A stretch of 64,000 nucleotides of DNA from Alistipes onderdonkii (GCF_025145285.1 NZ_CP102251.1:2666001-2730000), one strand, 5' to 3'; positions 15,250-24,733 are shown, numbered from the stretch's first letter. Program-made: numbers and translations. Notes: a model not told the origin generated them from the sequence alone.

Positions 15250-15323
15250 GGTTCCGTAGCTCAGTTGGATAGAGCAGCAGCCTTCTAAGCTGCGGGTCGC
15301 GCGTTCGAACCGCGCCGGAATCA
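15250..15323 (+). tRNA. tRNA-Arg (anticodon UCU)
   Basis: The full cloverleaf can be folded by eye. The acceptor is GGTTCCG with CGGAATC, the D stem GCTC/GAGC, the anticodon stem GCAGC/GCTGC with loop CTTCTAA (anticodon TCT, reading AGA and AGG), a 5 nt variable loop, and the T arm GCGCG-TTCGAAC-CGCGC. The discriminator A is at 15323; the following bases are CCC, so the CCA end is probably added after transcription. A terminator follows at once. Confidence 0.95.
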
Positions 15324-15327
15324 CCCG

Positions 15328-15366
15328 GAAAAGGGAGCGCTGGAATCGAATCCGGGCTCCCTTTTC
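15328..15366 (+). terminator. Rho-independent terminator of tRNA-Arg
   Basis: Stem GAAAAGGGAGC / GCTCCCTTTTC with a 17 nt loop, followed by GTTTTC. Confidence 0.75.
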
Positions 15367-15396
15367 GTTTTCCCGCCCGCATCTTCCTTCGCCGGG

Positions 15397-15428
15397 TTTG
15401 GCGTCCTGCGGACTTTTTCGTAAATTTG
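15397..15428 (+). promoter_or_regulatory. Promoter of the AraC-type regulator
   Basis: -33 TTTG (15397-15400) and -7 TAAATTTG (15421-15428), exactly 20 bp apart. It places transcription start near 15435, which excludes the in-frame ATG at 15398 and supports the ATG at 15452. Confidence 0.85.
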
Positions 15429-15451
15429 GGTCGAATCCGATATTTTCAGGC

Positions 15452-16351
15452 ATGGAACCGCTACCGGGCTGCAACATAAAGTATCTCAACATCAGCCGCA
15501 ACGACGAGGCGTGGGGGCTGGTCGTCACGACGGCCGGGTACCAGGCGGTCGCGGCGCACAGTTCCTACCCGCAGGCGCAGCATCCCGAATCCCATATTTT
15601 CGACCCCGGCAAGGGGCGTGTCCTGAAGGAGTACCAGTTGGTCTACATATCGCGCGGGGAAGGCTATTTCGAGTCCCGTTCGTGCCGCCGCCAGCGGATC
15701 AGGGCCGGGACGATGATCCTGCTCTTCCCCGGGGAGTGGCATACCTACGAGCCCGACAGGGCTACCGGGTGGTTCGAACATTGGGTGGGATTCCGGGGCG
15801 GCAGCGTCGATGCGCAGGTCGCCAACGGGTTCTTTTCGCCGCGCAACCCGCTTTTCGGGCTGGGATTCAGCCAGACGATCATCGGCATGTACGAGGAGGT
15901 CGTCGGCTATGCGCTCCGGGAACAGGCCGGTTACCAGCAGGTCGCGGCGGGGATCGTGCAGTTCCTGCTGGGTTCGGTCTACTACAAGCACCGGAACCTT
16001 CTGTTCAACGACTCGATGGCCATCCGCAAGATCGACGAGGCGCGCGCCCTCATCAAACGCGAGGTCGAGGGCGGTCTCACGCCGCAGGGGATCGCCGAAC
16101 GCCTGTCGGTCAGCTATTCGTGGTTCCGCAAGATGTTCCGGCAGTATGCCGGTGCCTCGCCTGCGCAATATCTCTCGCAGATTCGGTTCCTGCGTGCCAA
16201 AGAGCTACTCGATACGACGGAGCTCACCGTCGCGGAGATCGCATACAGGCTCCGGTTCGAGACCCCGAGCCACTTTTCCACATTCTTCCGCAAAAGGGAG
16301 GGCGTCCCGCCCCAGCAGTATCGCCGCGAGCGGAGGCAGCCCGGGCGGTAA
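15452..16351 (+). CDS. AraC-family transcriptional regulator with cupin sensor domain
   Basis: A 299-residue cytoplasmic regulator. The N-terminal half is an AraC-type cupin ligand-binding domain (YQLVYISRGEGYFESR, then AGTMILLFPGEWHTYEPD). The C-terminal 100 residues carry two HTH motifs (TPQGIAERLSVSYSWFRKMF and LTVAEIAYRLRFETPSHFS, ending FFRKREGVPPQQYRR). The start at 15452 is fixed by the promoter upstream. It converges on the isomerase gene (5 bp between stops), whose own operon partner is a secreted glycosidase, so it probably senses the sugar handled by that locus. Confidence 0.92.
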   Translation: MEPLPGCNIKYLNISRNDEAWGLVVTTAGYQAVAAHSSYPQAQHPESHIFDPGKGRVLKEYQLVYISRGEGYFESRSCRRQRIRAGTMILLFPGEWHTYEPDRATGWFEHWVGFRGGSVDAQVANGFFSPRNPLFGLGFSQTIIGMYEEVVGYALREQAGYQQVAAGIVQFLLGSVYYKHRNLLFNDSMAIRKIDEARALIKREVEGGLTPQGIAERLSVSYSWFRKMFRQYAGASPAQYLSQIRFLRAKELLDTTELTVAEIAYRLRFETPSHFSTFFRKREGVPPQQYRRERRQPGR

Positions 16352-16356
16352 CCTCC

Positions 16357-17766
16357 TCAGCAGACGACCGTCACCGGGATTCCGAGCAGCGCGGCGTATT
16401 TGCGGATCGCTCCGGCGACATGTCCCACACCGATGGCGCAGTGGTGCGAAGGTCCCGCCTTGCTCCAGCGGTCGATGAATTCCCGCGCGGGAAGCGGGAA
16501 CCTGTAACGGCTGTTGATGTTGCCGATGTTCAGCACGGGGCCCGGCACCGATTCGCCTTCGGCCAGCAGGAACGAAATCCCGTCGCGTCCTTCGACCACC
16601 GACAGGAGCGTCACCGGGCCGTGTTTCACGGACATCTGGATCGACAGCCCCTTGCCGGGTTTGCCGTGGTAAACGGGAAGCGGCACCAGGCGGGCTTTCT
16701 CTTCGCCGAGCAGGAAGTGCGCCGGGCCGTCGTGCCCCAGCAGGATGACGTCGTCGGTGAAGTCCATGCCGTAGAATTCCGAGAAACAGCCCCCGGCACC
16801 CAGCAGCGACATGATTTTCATGGCCTGCACGTTCTTCACCTCGTATTCGCCCGCGACGGGGATGCCGCGCCCCGTCAGCAGGGTGTTGCCGGCGATGACC
16901 GAAGTGACGATGTCCTCGTAGGCGTTGCCCGCCGCCCCCGCGTAGTAGTAGGCCAGGGAACCCAGCCGGTGCGCCTCGGCGAGCTTGTCCAGCGCTACGG
17001 AAGTGCGTGCGGCGCGCTCGAGTTCCTCCCGCGTGCAGCCCTCGTCGATGACGAACGCCTCGCCGAACGCGGCGACCCTCGCGTCGGCCTCGCGCTGCGT
17101 CACCGAGCGGCGGAATTCGTGCAGTTCGCACATCTCCAGGATTTCGGCATGGGTGCCGAAGACGGTGCTCTGCAGCCTGAGGTCGGAGTAGACGTCGACC
17201 ATGCCGCCGTAGTAGTTGCCCAGCAGTCCCATGCGGTTGCGGCGCATGCCGCAGGCGACCTTCGCCGCGTCGATCCACCCGTAGATCTCGGCCCAGGCCT
17301 GCGCGTCGTCGAGGTAGCCCGTCACCACGTCGTATTTGGTGCCGGCGCGGTTGAATACCGAACAGAATTCGGGCAGCGAACAGGCCTGGCAGTTGGCAAG
17401 CCACTCGCCCGTCATCTCCCCGCGGTCGGACATGCCGTTGAGGCGGGCGTAGTCGATGGCCGGGGCGGGTTGCAGGTTGAGCAGCACGACCGGGATGCCC
17501 TCCCCGAGGAAGGGGATGAGCGTGGACGAAAGGGCGTAGGTCGAGATGAAGATGAACAGCACTTCGGCTTCGTCGCGCCTGAAAAGGGCCGCGGCTGCGT
17601 GAGCCTTGTCCACGTCGTCGACCATGCCTGCGTCGGCGACGATCTGCCCGCCGTAGGCTTCCATTTTTTCCTTTATGGCGTTCCGGTAGCCGTCGAGCCT
17701 TTCGCGCAGTCCGCCGAACTGGTGCCAGTAGGTGTTCAGCCCTACTGCGATCAATCCTATTTTCAT
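16357..17766 (-). CDS. L-fucose/L-arabinose isomerase-like protein
   Basis: A 469-residue cytoplasmic protein of the fucose/arabinose isomerase fold. The N-terminal Rossmann-like domain is recognisable in MKIGLIAVGLNTYWHQFGGL and in AEVLFIFISTYALSSTLIPFL. The middle includes RRNRMGLLGNYYGGMVDVYSD. The C-terminal domain contains HGPAHF-type glycines and the His pair in PSHHCAIGVGHV. These enzymes bind Mn2+ and interconvert aldose and ketose. Its exact substrate is not evident; the adjacent GH106-like gene suggests a deoxy or plant-derived sugar. It starts 13 bp after the glycosidase stop, so the two form an operon. Confidence 0.75.
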   Translation of the reverse strand: MKIGLIAVGLNTYWHQFGGLRERLDGYRNAIKEKMEAYGGQIVADAGMVDDVDKAHAAAALFRRDEAEVLFIFISTYALSSTLIPFLGEGIPVVLLNLQPAPAIDYARLNGMSDRGEMTGEWLANCQACSLPEFCSVFNRAGTKYDVVTGYLDDAQAWAEIYGWIDAAKVACGMRRNRMGLLGNYYGGMVDVYSDLRLQSTVFGTHAEILEMCELHEFRRSVTQREADARVAAFGEAFVIDEGCTREELERAARTSVALDKLAEAHRLGSLAYYYAGAAGNAYEDIVTSVIAGNTLLTGRGIPVAGEYEVKNVQAMKIMSLLGAGGCFSEFYGMDFTDDVILLGHDGPAHFLLGEEKARLVPLPVYHGKPGKGLSIQMSVKHGPVTLLSVVEGRDGISFLLAEGESVPGPVLNIGNINSRYRFPLPAREFIDRWSKAGPSHHCAIGVGHVAGAIRKYAALLGIPVTVVC

Positions 17767-17779
17767 GGTTTGTGATCCG

Positions 17780-20700
17780 TTATTTTGTCATGACGATTTC
17801 GAAATCTTCCAGCAGGCCGTAGTCCCGCTGGTCATAGTCGCTGCCGGGCAGCTGTTTGGGCACATTGTTCCAGTGCCACGGGCCTGCGATGCCCTTGTCG
17901 GCGCTGTAATGGGGGCCGAAGAGGTTTTTCAGGCTGCCCACCACATGCACTTCGACGCGGTTGCGTCCCTTGCGCAGGTAGGGCGTGAGGTCGAACGCAT
18001 AGGGCTGCCAGGCGATGATGCCCGCTTTGCGGCCGTTCACGCAGACCCGTGCGAGCGTCCCTTCCCAGGCTCTCAGCCGGAGCGTGTAGCCGGCCGCGGG
18101 GTCGTCGATGTCGTAGTCCCGGCCGTAGGCCATGTCCCACGAATAGAAGGGGAGCCCCTGCCGTTTCCAGCTTCCCAAGGCCGGTTTCCCGGCGGGTTCG
18201 CGGACGATCCATCCCGCCCCGGCCGATTCGAGCGCGAAGTCGCCGAAAAGGTAGACGGGGGCTATTTCGGCATAGATGCTCATGGGCGAGACGCTCAGTT
18301 CGACGGTGTTCGTTCCCCGCCGCACCAGATTGCCTACGGGGTAGATCCCGAAGCGGCTGTCGAGCAGCGTGTCGGGCGCCGCGGCTTCGACGGGCGTGCC
18401 GTTGAACTTCACGTTCCAGATGCCGGGTTGTTCGGCGACCAGCTTCATGCCGCGCGTGTCGAAGTCCCCGGCCACGACGAAGTGGTAGCTTACGCGGATG
18501 TCGCCCGTGGTCAGCGTGTCGCGTTCGACGATAGTCTGCCTGTACTGGATGGCCGAGTCCCACGGGTTGCCTGTCCCGTAGCAATGGTTGAAGAGTTTGT
18601 TGCACGCCTCGAACGTGTAGAGGTTGCGCTCGGTGCGCCCGTCGACCGTCAGGTCGCAGAAATCGAGGTTGAGGACGTTGTCCTTCAGGCGGGTGACCTC
18701 CAGCGGGCCGGCGGGCTCCAGCTTGACGCTCTCTGCCGTGGGACGCTCGGTGCCGGATGCCGCCCGGGAGGTGCGTGCAAGGGCGCTCCGGCCCGAAGCC
18801 GGGGCGAAGAGCAGGAGACTCCCGGCGGGCGGTAGGCTGAAGTCCGCCCCGACACTCTTCCCGTCGGCGGTGTGCGGGTAGGGACGCATGTCGCCCGTGA
18901 CGGCGTCCAGCTCGACCAGCTCCCCGGCCGGGAGGCCGACGCTGCCCGTGGCGGTGTCGCTTAGCGAGGAGTTGACCAGGAACAGGAGCTCCCCGTCCTC
19001 GTAGCTGCGCCGCTGGTGGTAGAGGTCGTTGCCCCTGACGTTGTAAAAACGGATCCTGTCGTCTGCGAACGATTCGGCGATTGCCTTACCGTCCAGAGCC
19101 GTGTAACGGCGTATCCGGGAGGCGTTGCGGTCGAGGAAATCCGCCAGTTCGGGGCTGGGCCGCCCGTCGACGAGCGTCGGTTGGGCAAAGAGCACCAGTT
19201 GCCCGCCCGCCTCGACGAATTGGCGGATGAGGCTGAAAGTCCCGGCGTTGAGGTTCTCGGTCATGGGCGGGATCACGACCTTCGCATAGGCGCGTTTTCC
19301 GACGACGAATTTACCGCCCCTGACCGAACCGCGGTCCTTGATGATGTGCTCCGAGCCCAGGTCGTATTCCGCCTGCGCCTTTTCGAGCGTGGTGACGAAA
19401 CGCTGGAATGCGCTGCCGATCTCCATGCAGCGGGGGTCGTTCATGACATAGGAGTAGTAGAGCCAGATCGTCGTGGTTGGTTCCAGGACGAGGATGTCGT
19501 TCATCTGTTCGCCCTGGCTGAGCACGAGTGACAGGCGGGCGAAGTAGTCGTTCAGCACCTTGTAGTCCTCCCACCATGGCGAGAGGCGGGTGAAGACCGG
19601 GGGATAGTCGTATTTGCGGGCGCCGGCGATGGTCATGTGCGAGAGGTGCTGGTTCATGAAATTCACGCCCAGCGCATATTCCCAGTCGCCCAGCCGCTTG
19701 AAGTCGCGGAACGTCTCGTCCCAGCCCCCGCCGCCGTAGGTTTCGCTCAGCGTGCGTACGCACCCCGTCTGGTTGGCGGCGCTGCGCAGCTCCTTCACGG
19801 CGCGGACGTTGCCGAACTGCGCCTGCGGGCTCTGGTCGTTGTACTGGTTGAAGAGCATGTCGATGGCGGGCATCTGGTGCCACGCGTACATGGCCATATT
19901 GTCGCCGCCCTGGTACATGCTCGGCCAGTCGTGCTCCCAGTAGTGCCCCGTCCAAAGCATGCCCTTGCGGTCGCAATAGGCCGACATGGGCTTCGCCCAG
20001 CGGTCTACGAACATTTGCGTCAGCGTTTCGAGGTAGTTGTGGCGTACCTGTTTCCAGTCGCCCGTTTGCTCGGAGAGCAGGGGCAGCGAAGTTGCCAGGT
20101 CGTAGCCCCACTGTTTGCGGAACACTTCGAACAGGTCGGGCGTCCAGCGCACGCCGCCCGAACTGGGAATGCACGGTTCGTCGGAGAAAAGCCCCTTGAT
20201 GACCGGGCCCAGCTCCTTGCCGAAGGTCTTTTCGTAACCTTCCATGGTGATGCCGAGGAACTTTTCGGTGACGCCCTCGACCAAGAGGTCGACGTACGAG
20301 TAACCCCCGTGCCAGCCCGAACGGCCGTAATAGGTCTTTTCGTAAAGGTAGTATTCGCCCGGGACGTCTTTGTAGCGGCCCGTGTCGGCGGTGATGTCGC
20401 GGAACGTGCCGCCCTCCTTTTTCAGGCAGAGGAAGTATTTTCCCGCATCGGCCGGGGGCAGTGCGGTTTTGGTGAGCGCGAGCCCCTGGCCCTGGTCGTA
20501 GGATTCGGGCATCTGTGCAGGAACATGTCCGCCTGCGAAGCCGCTCGGGTAGGAGTTTTCGTCGTAGATCCAGATGTCGAGCCCCAGTTCTTTCCCCTTT
20601 TCCACACTGTATTTATAAAGGTCGAACCATTCGTCGGAGAGGTATTCGGTGACCAGCCCCGGCCGCGGGTGGACGAAGGCGCCGCCGAAGCCCTGCGCCT

Positions 20701-20920
20701 TGAAGTCGCCCAGCATCCGGTCGATGTCGGCGCGGGTGACCCGCGTGTTCCAGACCCACAGGGGCGCCGGGCGGAATGCCCGCGGGGGATCGGCGAATTC
20801 CTTTCGGAGCTTCTCGAATTTCATTTCCCGTTTCTGGGGGGCTGCGGCGTAGCTGGCGAGGCACGATGCCGCCAGGGCGGCCGCCAGCAGGCTTTTGATT
20901 GCGGAGGGTTTGGTTTTCAT
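17780..20920 (-). CDS. Large secreted glycoside hydrolase, GH106 (alpha-L-rhamnosidase)-like
   Basis: A 1046-residue exported enzyme. The start at 20920 (MKTKPSAIKSLLAAALAASC) gives a normal signal peptide; the open frame upstream to 21232 encodes a proline-rich shadow and lies beyond the promoter. The catalytic region begins PLWVWNTRVTRADIDRML and contains GFGGAFVHPRPG, DIWIYDENSYPSGFAG, GLFSDEP and a WWEDYKVLNDYFARL block, all typical of the GH106-like TIM barrel family. From about residue 750 there are beta-sandwich, galactose-binding-like segments (WNVKFNGTPVEAA; GRNRVEVHVVGSLKNLFGPH) common in these proteins. Substrate is likely an alpha-L-rhamnoside or similar, exported to the periplasm or surface. 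Confidence 0.75.
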   Translation of the reverse strand: MKTKPSAIKSLLAAALAASCLASYAAAPQKREMKFEKLRKEFADPPRAFRPAPLWVWNTRVTRADIDRMLGDFKAQGFGGAFVHPRPGLVTEYLSDEWFDLYKYSVEKGKELGLDIWIYDENSYPSGFAGGHVPAQMPESYDQGQGLALTKTALPPADAGKYFLCLKKEGGTFRDITADTGRYKDVPGEYYLYEKTYYGRSGWHGGYSYVDLLVEGVTEKFLGITMEGYEKTFGKELGPVIKGLFSDEPCIPSSGGVRWTPDLFEVFRKQWGYDLATSLPLLSEQTGDWKQVRHNYLETLTQMFVDRWAKPMSAYCDRKGMLWTGHYWEHDWPSMYQGGDNMAMYAWHQMPAIDMLFNQYNDQSPQAQFGNVRAVKELRSAANQTGCVRTLSETYGGGGWDETFRDFKRLGDWEYALGVNFMNQHLSHMTIAGARKYDYPPVFTRLSPWWEDYKVLNDYFARLSLVLSQGEQMNDILVLEPTTTIWLYYSYVMNDPRCMEIGSAFQRFVTTLEKAQAEYDLGSEHIIKDRGSVRGGKFVVGKRAYAKVVIPPMTENLNAGTFSLIRQFVEAGGQLVLFAQPTLVDGRPSPELADFLDRNASRIRRYTALDGKAIAESFADDRIRFYNVRGNDLYHQRRSYEDGELLFLVNSSLSDTATGSVGLPAGELVELDAVTGDMRPYPHTADGKSVGADFSLPPAGSLLLFAPASGRSALARTSRAASGTERPTAESVKLEPAGPLEVTRLKDNVLNLDFCDLTVDGRTERNLYTFEACNKLFNHCYGTGNPWDSAIQYRQTIVERDTLTTGDIRVSYHFVVAGDFDTRGMKLVAEQPGIWNVKFNGTPVEAAAPDTLLDSRFGIYPVGNLVRRGTNTVELSVSPMSIYAEIAPVYLFGDFALESAGAGWIVREPAGKPALGSWKRQGLPFYSWDMAYGRDYDIDDPAAGYTLRLRAWEGTLARVCVNGRKAGIIAWQPYAFDLTPYLRKGRNRVEVHVVGSLKNLFGPHYSADKGIAGPWHWNNVPKQLPGSDYDQRDYGLLEDFEIVMTK

Positions 20921-21271
20921 GGTCGTTCCGGATTGTGTTTGCTTTACAAAGGTAAAGGTTATGCGCTTCGGGCGGTAACGAATCCTGATAAACGACTTTT
21001 CATTTCTGATAAAGCGTGCGGAGGATGGCGCGGGCGAACCGAGAGGTTCGGGGCGGGATGCGGAGCAGGGAGAGACGGTATGGCCGGGATGCTGCCGGGC
21101 CGGGCAGGCGGGATCGTTAGGAACGGGGGACTGTGGAATCGGGGAATCAGAGGGCCGGGGATCCGGCAGAACGGTGGGGGCGCTGAAAGCCGGCGGAAAA
21201 AACACGGCGAGCCGGGGACGGGTGCCCCGCACGGCCGGGCAGCGGGTGTGGGGCAGCGGATGCAGGCGGGG
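20921..21271. other. Gap between GH106-like gene and sensor kinase
   Basis: About 350 bp. The right end of the GH106-like promoter (-7 TACCTTTG on minus at 20947-20954) is here. Beyond it the sequence is GC-rich and I see no gene or clear terminator for the kinase. Confidence 0.5.
20947..20954 (-). promoter_or_regulatory. -7 box TACCTTTG for the glycosidase-isomerase operon
   Basis: Exact TAnnTTTG on the minus strand, 26 bp upstream of the ATG at 20920. No clear -33 TTTG was seen. Confidence 0.6.
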
Positions 21272-22585
21272 TTACCTGCGCGGCAGGATGGCGACGATGC
21301 GCGTCCCGCCCGTGTATCCGGAGTCGATGTATATCTCCCCGTGCAGGTGGGTGACGATCAGGCGGCAGAGGTAGAGCCCGAGGCCGTTGCCCTGGCTGAA
21401 GGGGTCGAGTTTGGTGAAACGCTCGAAGACATAGCCGTGCTTCTCGGGCGGGATGCCGCAGCCCGTGTCGGCGACGGCGACGAAGACGCGGTCGTCGCCC
21501 AGACGGTCGCATTCGAGGCTGATCGTGCCTTCCTGCGTGAATTTATAGGCGTTGCCGAGCAGTGCCGAGATGAGTATCGTCAGGTATTTGTCGCTGGTGT
21601 TGAGCGCAATCTCCGCGACCGGGATCGCGCCTTTGTAAACGATGCCAGGCTTGGGGTACCTCACCTTCATGATCCGCAGTTGCGCCTGGCATACGGCGCA
21701 GAGGTTCGTATACTGGCACGGCAGCGGCGCGTGCAGGTTTTCGAGGTAGGCCACCTCTAGCATGTCGTCGAACAGGAATCGCAGCTGGCGGCGGTTGTCC
21801 CGGATGATTTCGCAGTATTGGGCGCGCGACTCCGGGGTGATCTCCTCGGCGCAGAGCAGCTCGGAGAATCCCATGATGCAGTTGAGCGGCGTACGCACTT
21901 CGTGGCAGACCGAGTTGACGAATGCGGCCTTTTTGAGTTCGCTTTCGTGGGCGTGCTTCGTTTGCAGGAGTAACTCCTTCTGCAGTCGCCGGGTACGGCG
22001 GTTGCCGACATAGATCGCACCGACGACCGCAGCGATCACCAGCAGTGCCAGCGAAACGTAGGCCAGGGCAGTTTTGTGGTGGTGGGCCGTAAGCAGCGCC
22101 GCGTCGAGCGCCATCCGGTCGAGTTCGTACGACTCCTGCTTCTCGCGGATGACTTTGCTCTGTTCGAGCCGCAGCAGCGAATCCCGTACCTTCACGGCAC
22201 GGGCATAGGCCATGCAGGCCTCGGAGTCGCGGTGCAGCCTGCGGAACATGTCCGCCCGTTCCTTGTAGCAATCCGTGAAGTGCACGCCGGCCACGGGGTG
22301 GTGTTCGGCGGTGCGGATCAGCGAATCCGAGAAGGCCAGGGCCCTGGCGTACTCCCCGTGCCCGACGGCATCGAGATAACCTTCGCGGTAGTGGCGCATG
22401 CGGGCGAAGTGGAGCCGGTCGGCCTGGTGCGTACGGATGAACCTGCTTTGCAGGAAAAGGTGCATGCCGGGCGTACCCCCGAATTCGTTGTCGCCCTCGG
22501 GTTGCAGCGGCTGCGCCGTTGCGGCGCAGAAAACCGCGAGCGCCAGGCATATTGCCGGGAAGAGTATCGGTCGGCGCGTGCTCAT
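21272..22585 (-). CDS. Sensor histidine kinase (TPR-type, membrane anchored)
   Basis: A 437-residue kinase starting at 22585, where ATGA overlaps the stop of the upstream kinase gene. It has an N-terminal signal or anchor (RPILFPAICLALAVFCA), a helical periplasmic region, one transmembrane segment (ALAYVSLALLVIAAVVGAIY), a coiled linker, and a complete kinase core: H-box CHEVRTPLN with His228, N-box LLGNAYKFTQEG, G1 DTGCGIPPE, F-box VFERF, G2 QGNGLGLYLC. This is the intact member of a kinase pair. The likely partner is the response regulator at 24762-25148. The signal is unknown. Confidence 0.88.
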   Translation of the reverse strand: MSTRRPILFPAICLALAVFCAATAQPLQPEGDNEFGGTPGMHLFLQSRFIRTHQADRLHFARMRHYREGYLDAVGHGEYARALAFSDSLIRTAEHHPVAGVHFTDCYKERADMFRRLHRDSEACMAYARAVKVRDSLLRLEQSKVIREKQESYELDRMALDAALLTAHHHKTALAYVSLALLVIAAVVGAIYVGNRRTRRLQKELLLQTKHAHESELKKAAFVNSVCHEVRTPLNCIMGFSELLCAEEITPESRAQYCEIIRDNRRQLRFLFDDMLEVAYLENLHAPLPCQYTNLCAVCQAQLRIMKVRYPKPGIVYKGAIPVAEIALNTSDKYLTILISALLGNAYKFTQEGTISLECDRLGDDRVFVAVADTGCGIPPEKHGYVFERFTKLDPFSQGNGLGLYLCRLIVTHLHGEIYIDSGYTGGTRIVAILPRR

Positions 22586-24669
22586 GGCTTGGCGGGGATT
22601 GTGAAGATGAAACGTGCACCGGCGGTATATGCCTCGTCGAGGGATATGTTGCCCGAGAGGTGCCGGGCGATCAGGCGGCATAAAGCGAGGCTCAGCCCCG
22701 GCGTCGCCTTCGAATCGTCGGAGGGCATGCCGAAGATGTCGTTGCGTTTTTCGGGCGGGATGCCGCAGCCCGTGTCGGTCACCGTAACCCGCAGTTGGTT
22801 GTGGCGCGGGTCTATTTCATAGCGGAGCGTGACGGAGCCTTCCCGGGTGAATTTGCGGGCGTTGTCGAGCAGCGCGCGCACCACGAACGAAAAGTATTTG
22901 GCGTGTGTACGGACGGTGGCCGGGTTCTCCGGGGCTTCGATCGTGAAGGCCACCCCGGGATTGCAGCTAAGCCGCGAAGCGGCGAGCAGTTCGGCGCGGC
23001 ACACTTCGTCGATGTTGGTTTCCTCCAGCCGCAGGGCCTCGGTCAGGCTGTCGAGGTTGGCGGCTTCGAGCATGTTGTCGAGCGCCGAAAGCAGCAGGTC
23101 GGCGTTGACGCGGATGGATTCGCAGCAGGCGTTCCGCTCGGCAGCGTCGATGTCCGACAGCATCAGACGCGAGGCTGCGGTGTCGATGGCGTCGAATGCG
23201 GGGCCGATGCCGCGGCAGATCGTGTTTACGAAGACCGATTTCATGTGTTCGCTCTCCTGGGCCTTGCGGCTGTGGCGGAGGATGTCGGCCTTCAGCCTGC
23301 GGTTGCGCAGCAGCGACCGCAGGAGGTAGATCCCCGTGCCGGACATCAGCAGCACGATGACCACGATCGAGAGGCTCGTGGCGGCGCGGTTACGGATCAG
23401 GGCCCGCGTTTCGGCCAGCTTGCGCTTGTCCAGGTCGTGTTGCCGGCGGATCGTTTCGAGGCGTTCGCGGCGTTCGGCGGTGAGGATCGAATCCTGCACC
23501 TGCATCGTGTGCTCGAAGGCCTCGAAAGCCTCCGGGTAACGCTTGGCCTTGGTGAGCAGGATGCTGCGGTCGCGGTAGGCCTGGTAGACCTTGTTGGGCA
23601 GCATGCTGAAATAGCCCTTGCCACTCTCGATCAGGCGGATCAGCGAATCGGAATACTGGATGCTTTCGGCATAGGCGCCGGTGTTGGCTTTCCAGAGGTA
23701 GCCCATTTCGTAGAGGTAACTTTTGTTGCGCAGCAGGTTTTCCCCTTCGGCCGCGAGCATACGGCTGCGGAACTCGTTGAAGTACCGGGCGGCGTAGTCG
23801 TTGCGGCGGATATTGAGCGCACATTGCATCAGCTGCTGGTAAGGCCGCACGTAGCTGTTGTCCTTATAGAGGTAGGGGCGCCGCCCGAGGGTACTGTCGG
23901 CGGAATAGTAGCGGTCGAGCAGTGCGATCTGGTCGTTGGTGAGCGCGACCTGTTCGTCGTAGCGGTAGCTTTGGTTGTAGGCGCCGCTCAGCACGTAGTA
24001 AATGATGCTGGCGAAGCACCTGCGGATATTGAGGTTCGGCATTTGCTCCGTCAGCTCGTAGGCTTCGCGCCACGTGTCGGTCTGTGGGATATAGGCCCGC
24101 CGGTTTCCGCCCTCGTGGTAGCAGAGCGTGAGGTTGGCGTAGCCGCGCAGGAGCAGGCGTTTGGTGCGCTGGTAGATGTTCTCGGGCTCTTCGGGCGGGG
24201 TGTTGCTCCAGTCGTAAACCTCATGTGCCAGCCTGAGGTTCTCCGCAAGGTCGTACTGGTGCCCCAGGCGGTAGAACCCGATGCACATTTCGGCATAGGC
24301 GTCGGCACCCTCTTCGGGGGTGCCGGGAGTCAGGTCGCGGAGCGCCTGTACGTAATAGCGGAGCGTATCTTCCTTTTCGACATAGATCGAATACCGGCTG
24401 AGGATCGGGATGACGGACACCGACATGGCGTAGGTGTCGCGGATGTCCGCCGCTTCGCGGAAAAGCTGGATGGAATAGGGGAGGTTGAGGTGCGTGTCCT
24501 CGTTCAGGTCTTTGAGGTTGAGCAGTAACTGCACCCGTTCGCGGGGATCGGACGTATGCGCCAGCCTGCCCTGGAGGCTGTCCGTGACGGAGGACGGCGC
24601 GGCCATAAGAGATACGCCTGCGCCGAAGACGACGCAGTAGATGCATGTAAGCAGGCGGACAGGGGACAT
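22582..24669 (-). CDS. TPR sensor kinase homologue lacking the phospho-acceptor histidine
   Basis: A 695-residue protein starting at 24669 (MSPVRLLTCIYCVVFGAGVS, signal peptide). A long helical repeat region (TPR-like; YAEMCIGFYRLGHQYDLAEN and similar) is followed by a transmembrane segment near residue 425-445 (SLSIVVIVLLMSGTGIYLL) and a kinase core. The ATPase lobe is present (LLDNARKFTREG N-box, DTGCGIPPE G1, GLSLALCRLIARHL G2-like). The H-box reads ICRGIGPAF where the sister gene has VCHEVRTPL, so Arg486 replaces His and the Pro follows out of place. It should be unable to autophosphorylate at the usual site and may regulate or sense for its partner. It overlaps the intact kinase by 4 bp. 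Confidence 0.82.
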   Translation of the reverse strand: MSPVRLLTCIYCVVFGAGVSLMAAPSSVTDSLQGRLAHTSDPRERVQLLLNLKDLNEDTHLNLPYSIQLFREAADIRDTYAMSVSVIPILSRYSIYVEKEDTLRYYVQALRDLTPGTPEEGADAYAEMCIGFYRLGHQYDLAENLRLAHEVYDWSNTPPEEPENIYQRTKRLLLRGYANLTLCYHEGGNRRAYIPQTDTWREAYELTEQMPNLNIRRCFASIIYYVLSGAYNQSYRYDEQVALTNDQIALLDRYYSADSTLGRRPYLYKDNSYVRPYQQLMQCALNIRRNDYAARYFNEFRSRMLAAEGENLLRNKSYLYEMGYLWKANTGAYAESIQYSDSLIRLIESGKGYFSMLPNKVYQAYRDRSILLTKAKRYPEAFEAFEHTMQVQDSILTAERRERLETIRRQHDLDKRKLAETRALIRNRAATSLSIVVIVLLMSGTGIYLLRSLLRNRRLKADILRHSRKAQESEHMKSVFVNTICRGIGPAFDAIDTAASRLMLSDIDAAERNACCESIRVNADLLLSALDNMLEAANLDSLTEALRLEETNIDEVCRAELLAASRLSCNPGVAFTIEAPENPATVRTHAKYFSFVVRALLDNARKFTREGSVTLRYEIDPRHNQLRVTVTDTGCGIPPEKRNDIFGMPSDDSKATPGLSLALCRLIARHLSGNISLDEAYTAGARFIFTIPAKP

Positions 24670-24701
24670 GTGGGTGTAACGCAAAATTGGGACTAAGGTA
24701 G

Positions 24702-24733
24702 TAAAAAAAAACGGGCCGGACAAAAAGTCCGGC
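24702..24733 (-). terminator. Rho-independent terminator of the response regulator
   Basis: Stem GCCGGAC / GTCCGGC with a five-base loop, followed on the minus strand by a run of eight or nine T. It separates the regulator from the kinase pair. Confidence 0.88.

Noticed and set aside
15398..15451. Start of the AraC gene at 15398
   Set aside because: The promoter at 15397-15428 lies within that stretch, so translation must begin later, at 15452.
20921..21232. Longer N-terminus for the GH106-like protein
   Set aside because: The extra residues are Pro/Ser-rich, precede a normal signal peptide and lie upstream of the -7 box at 20947.
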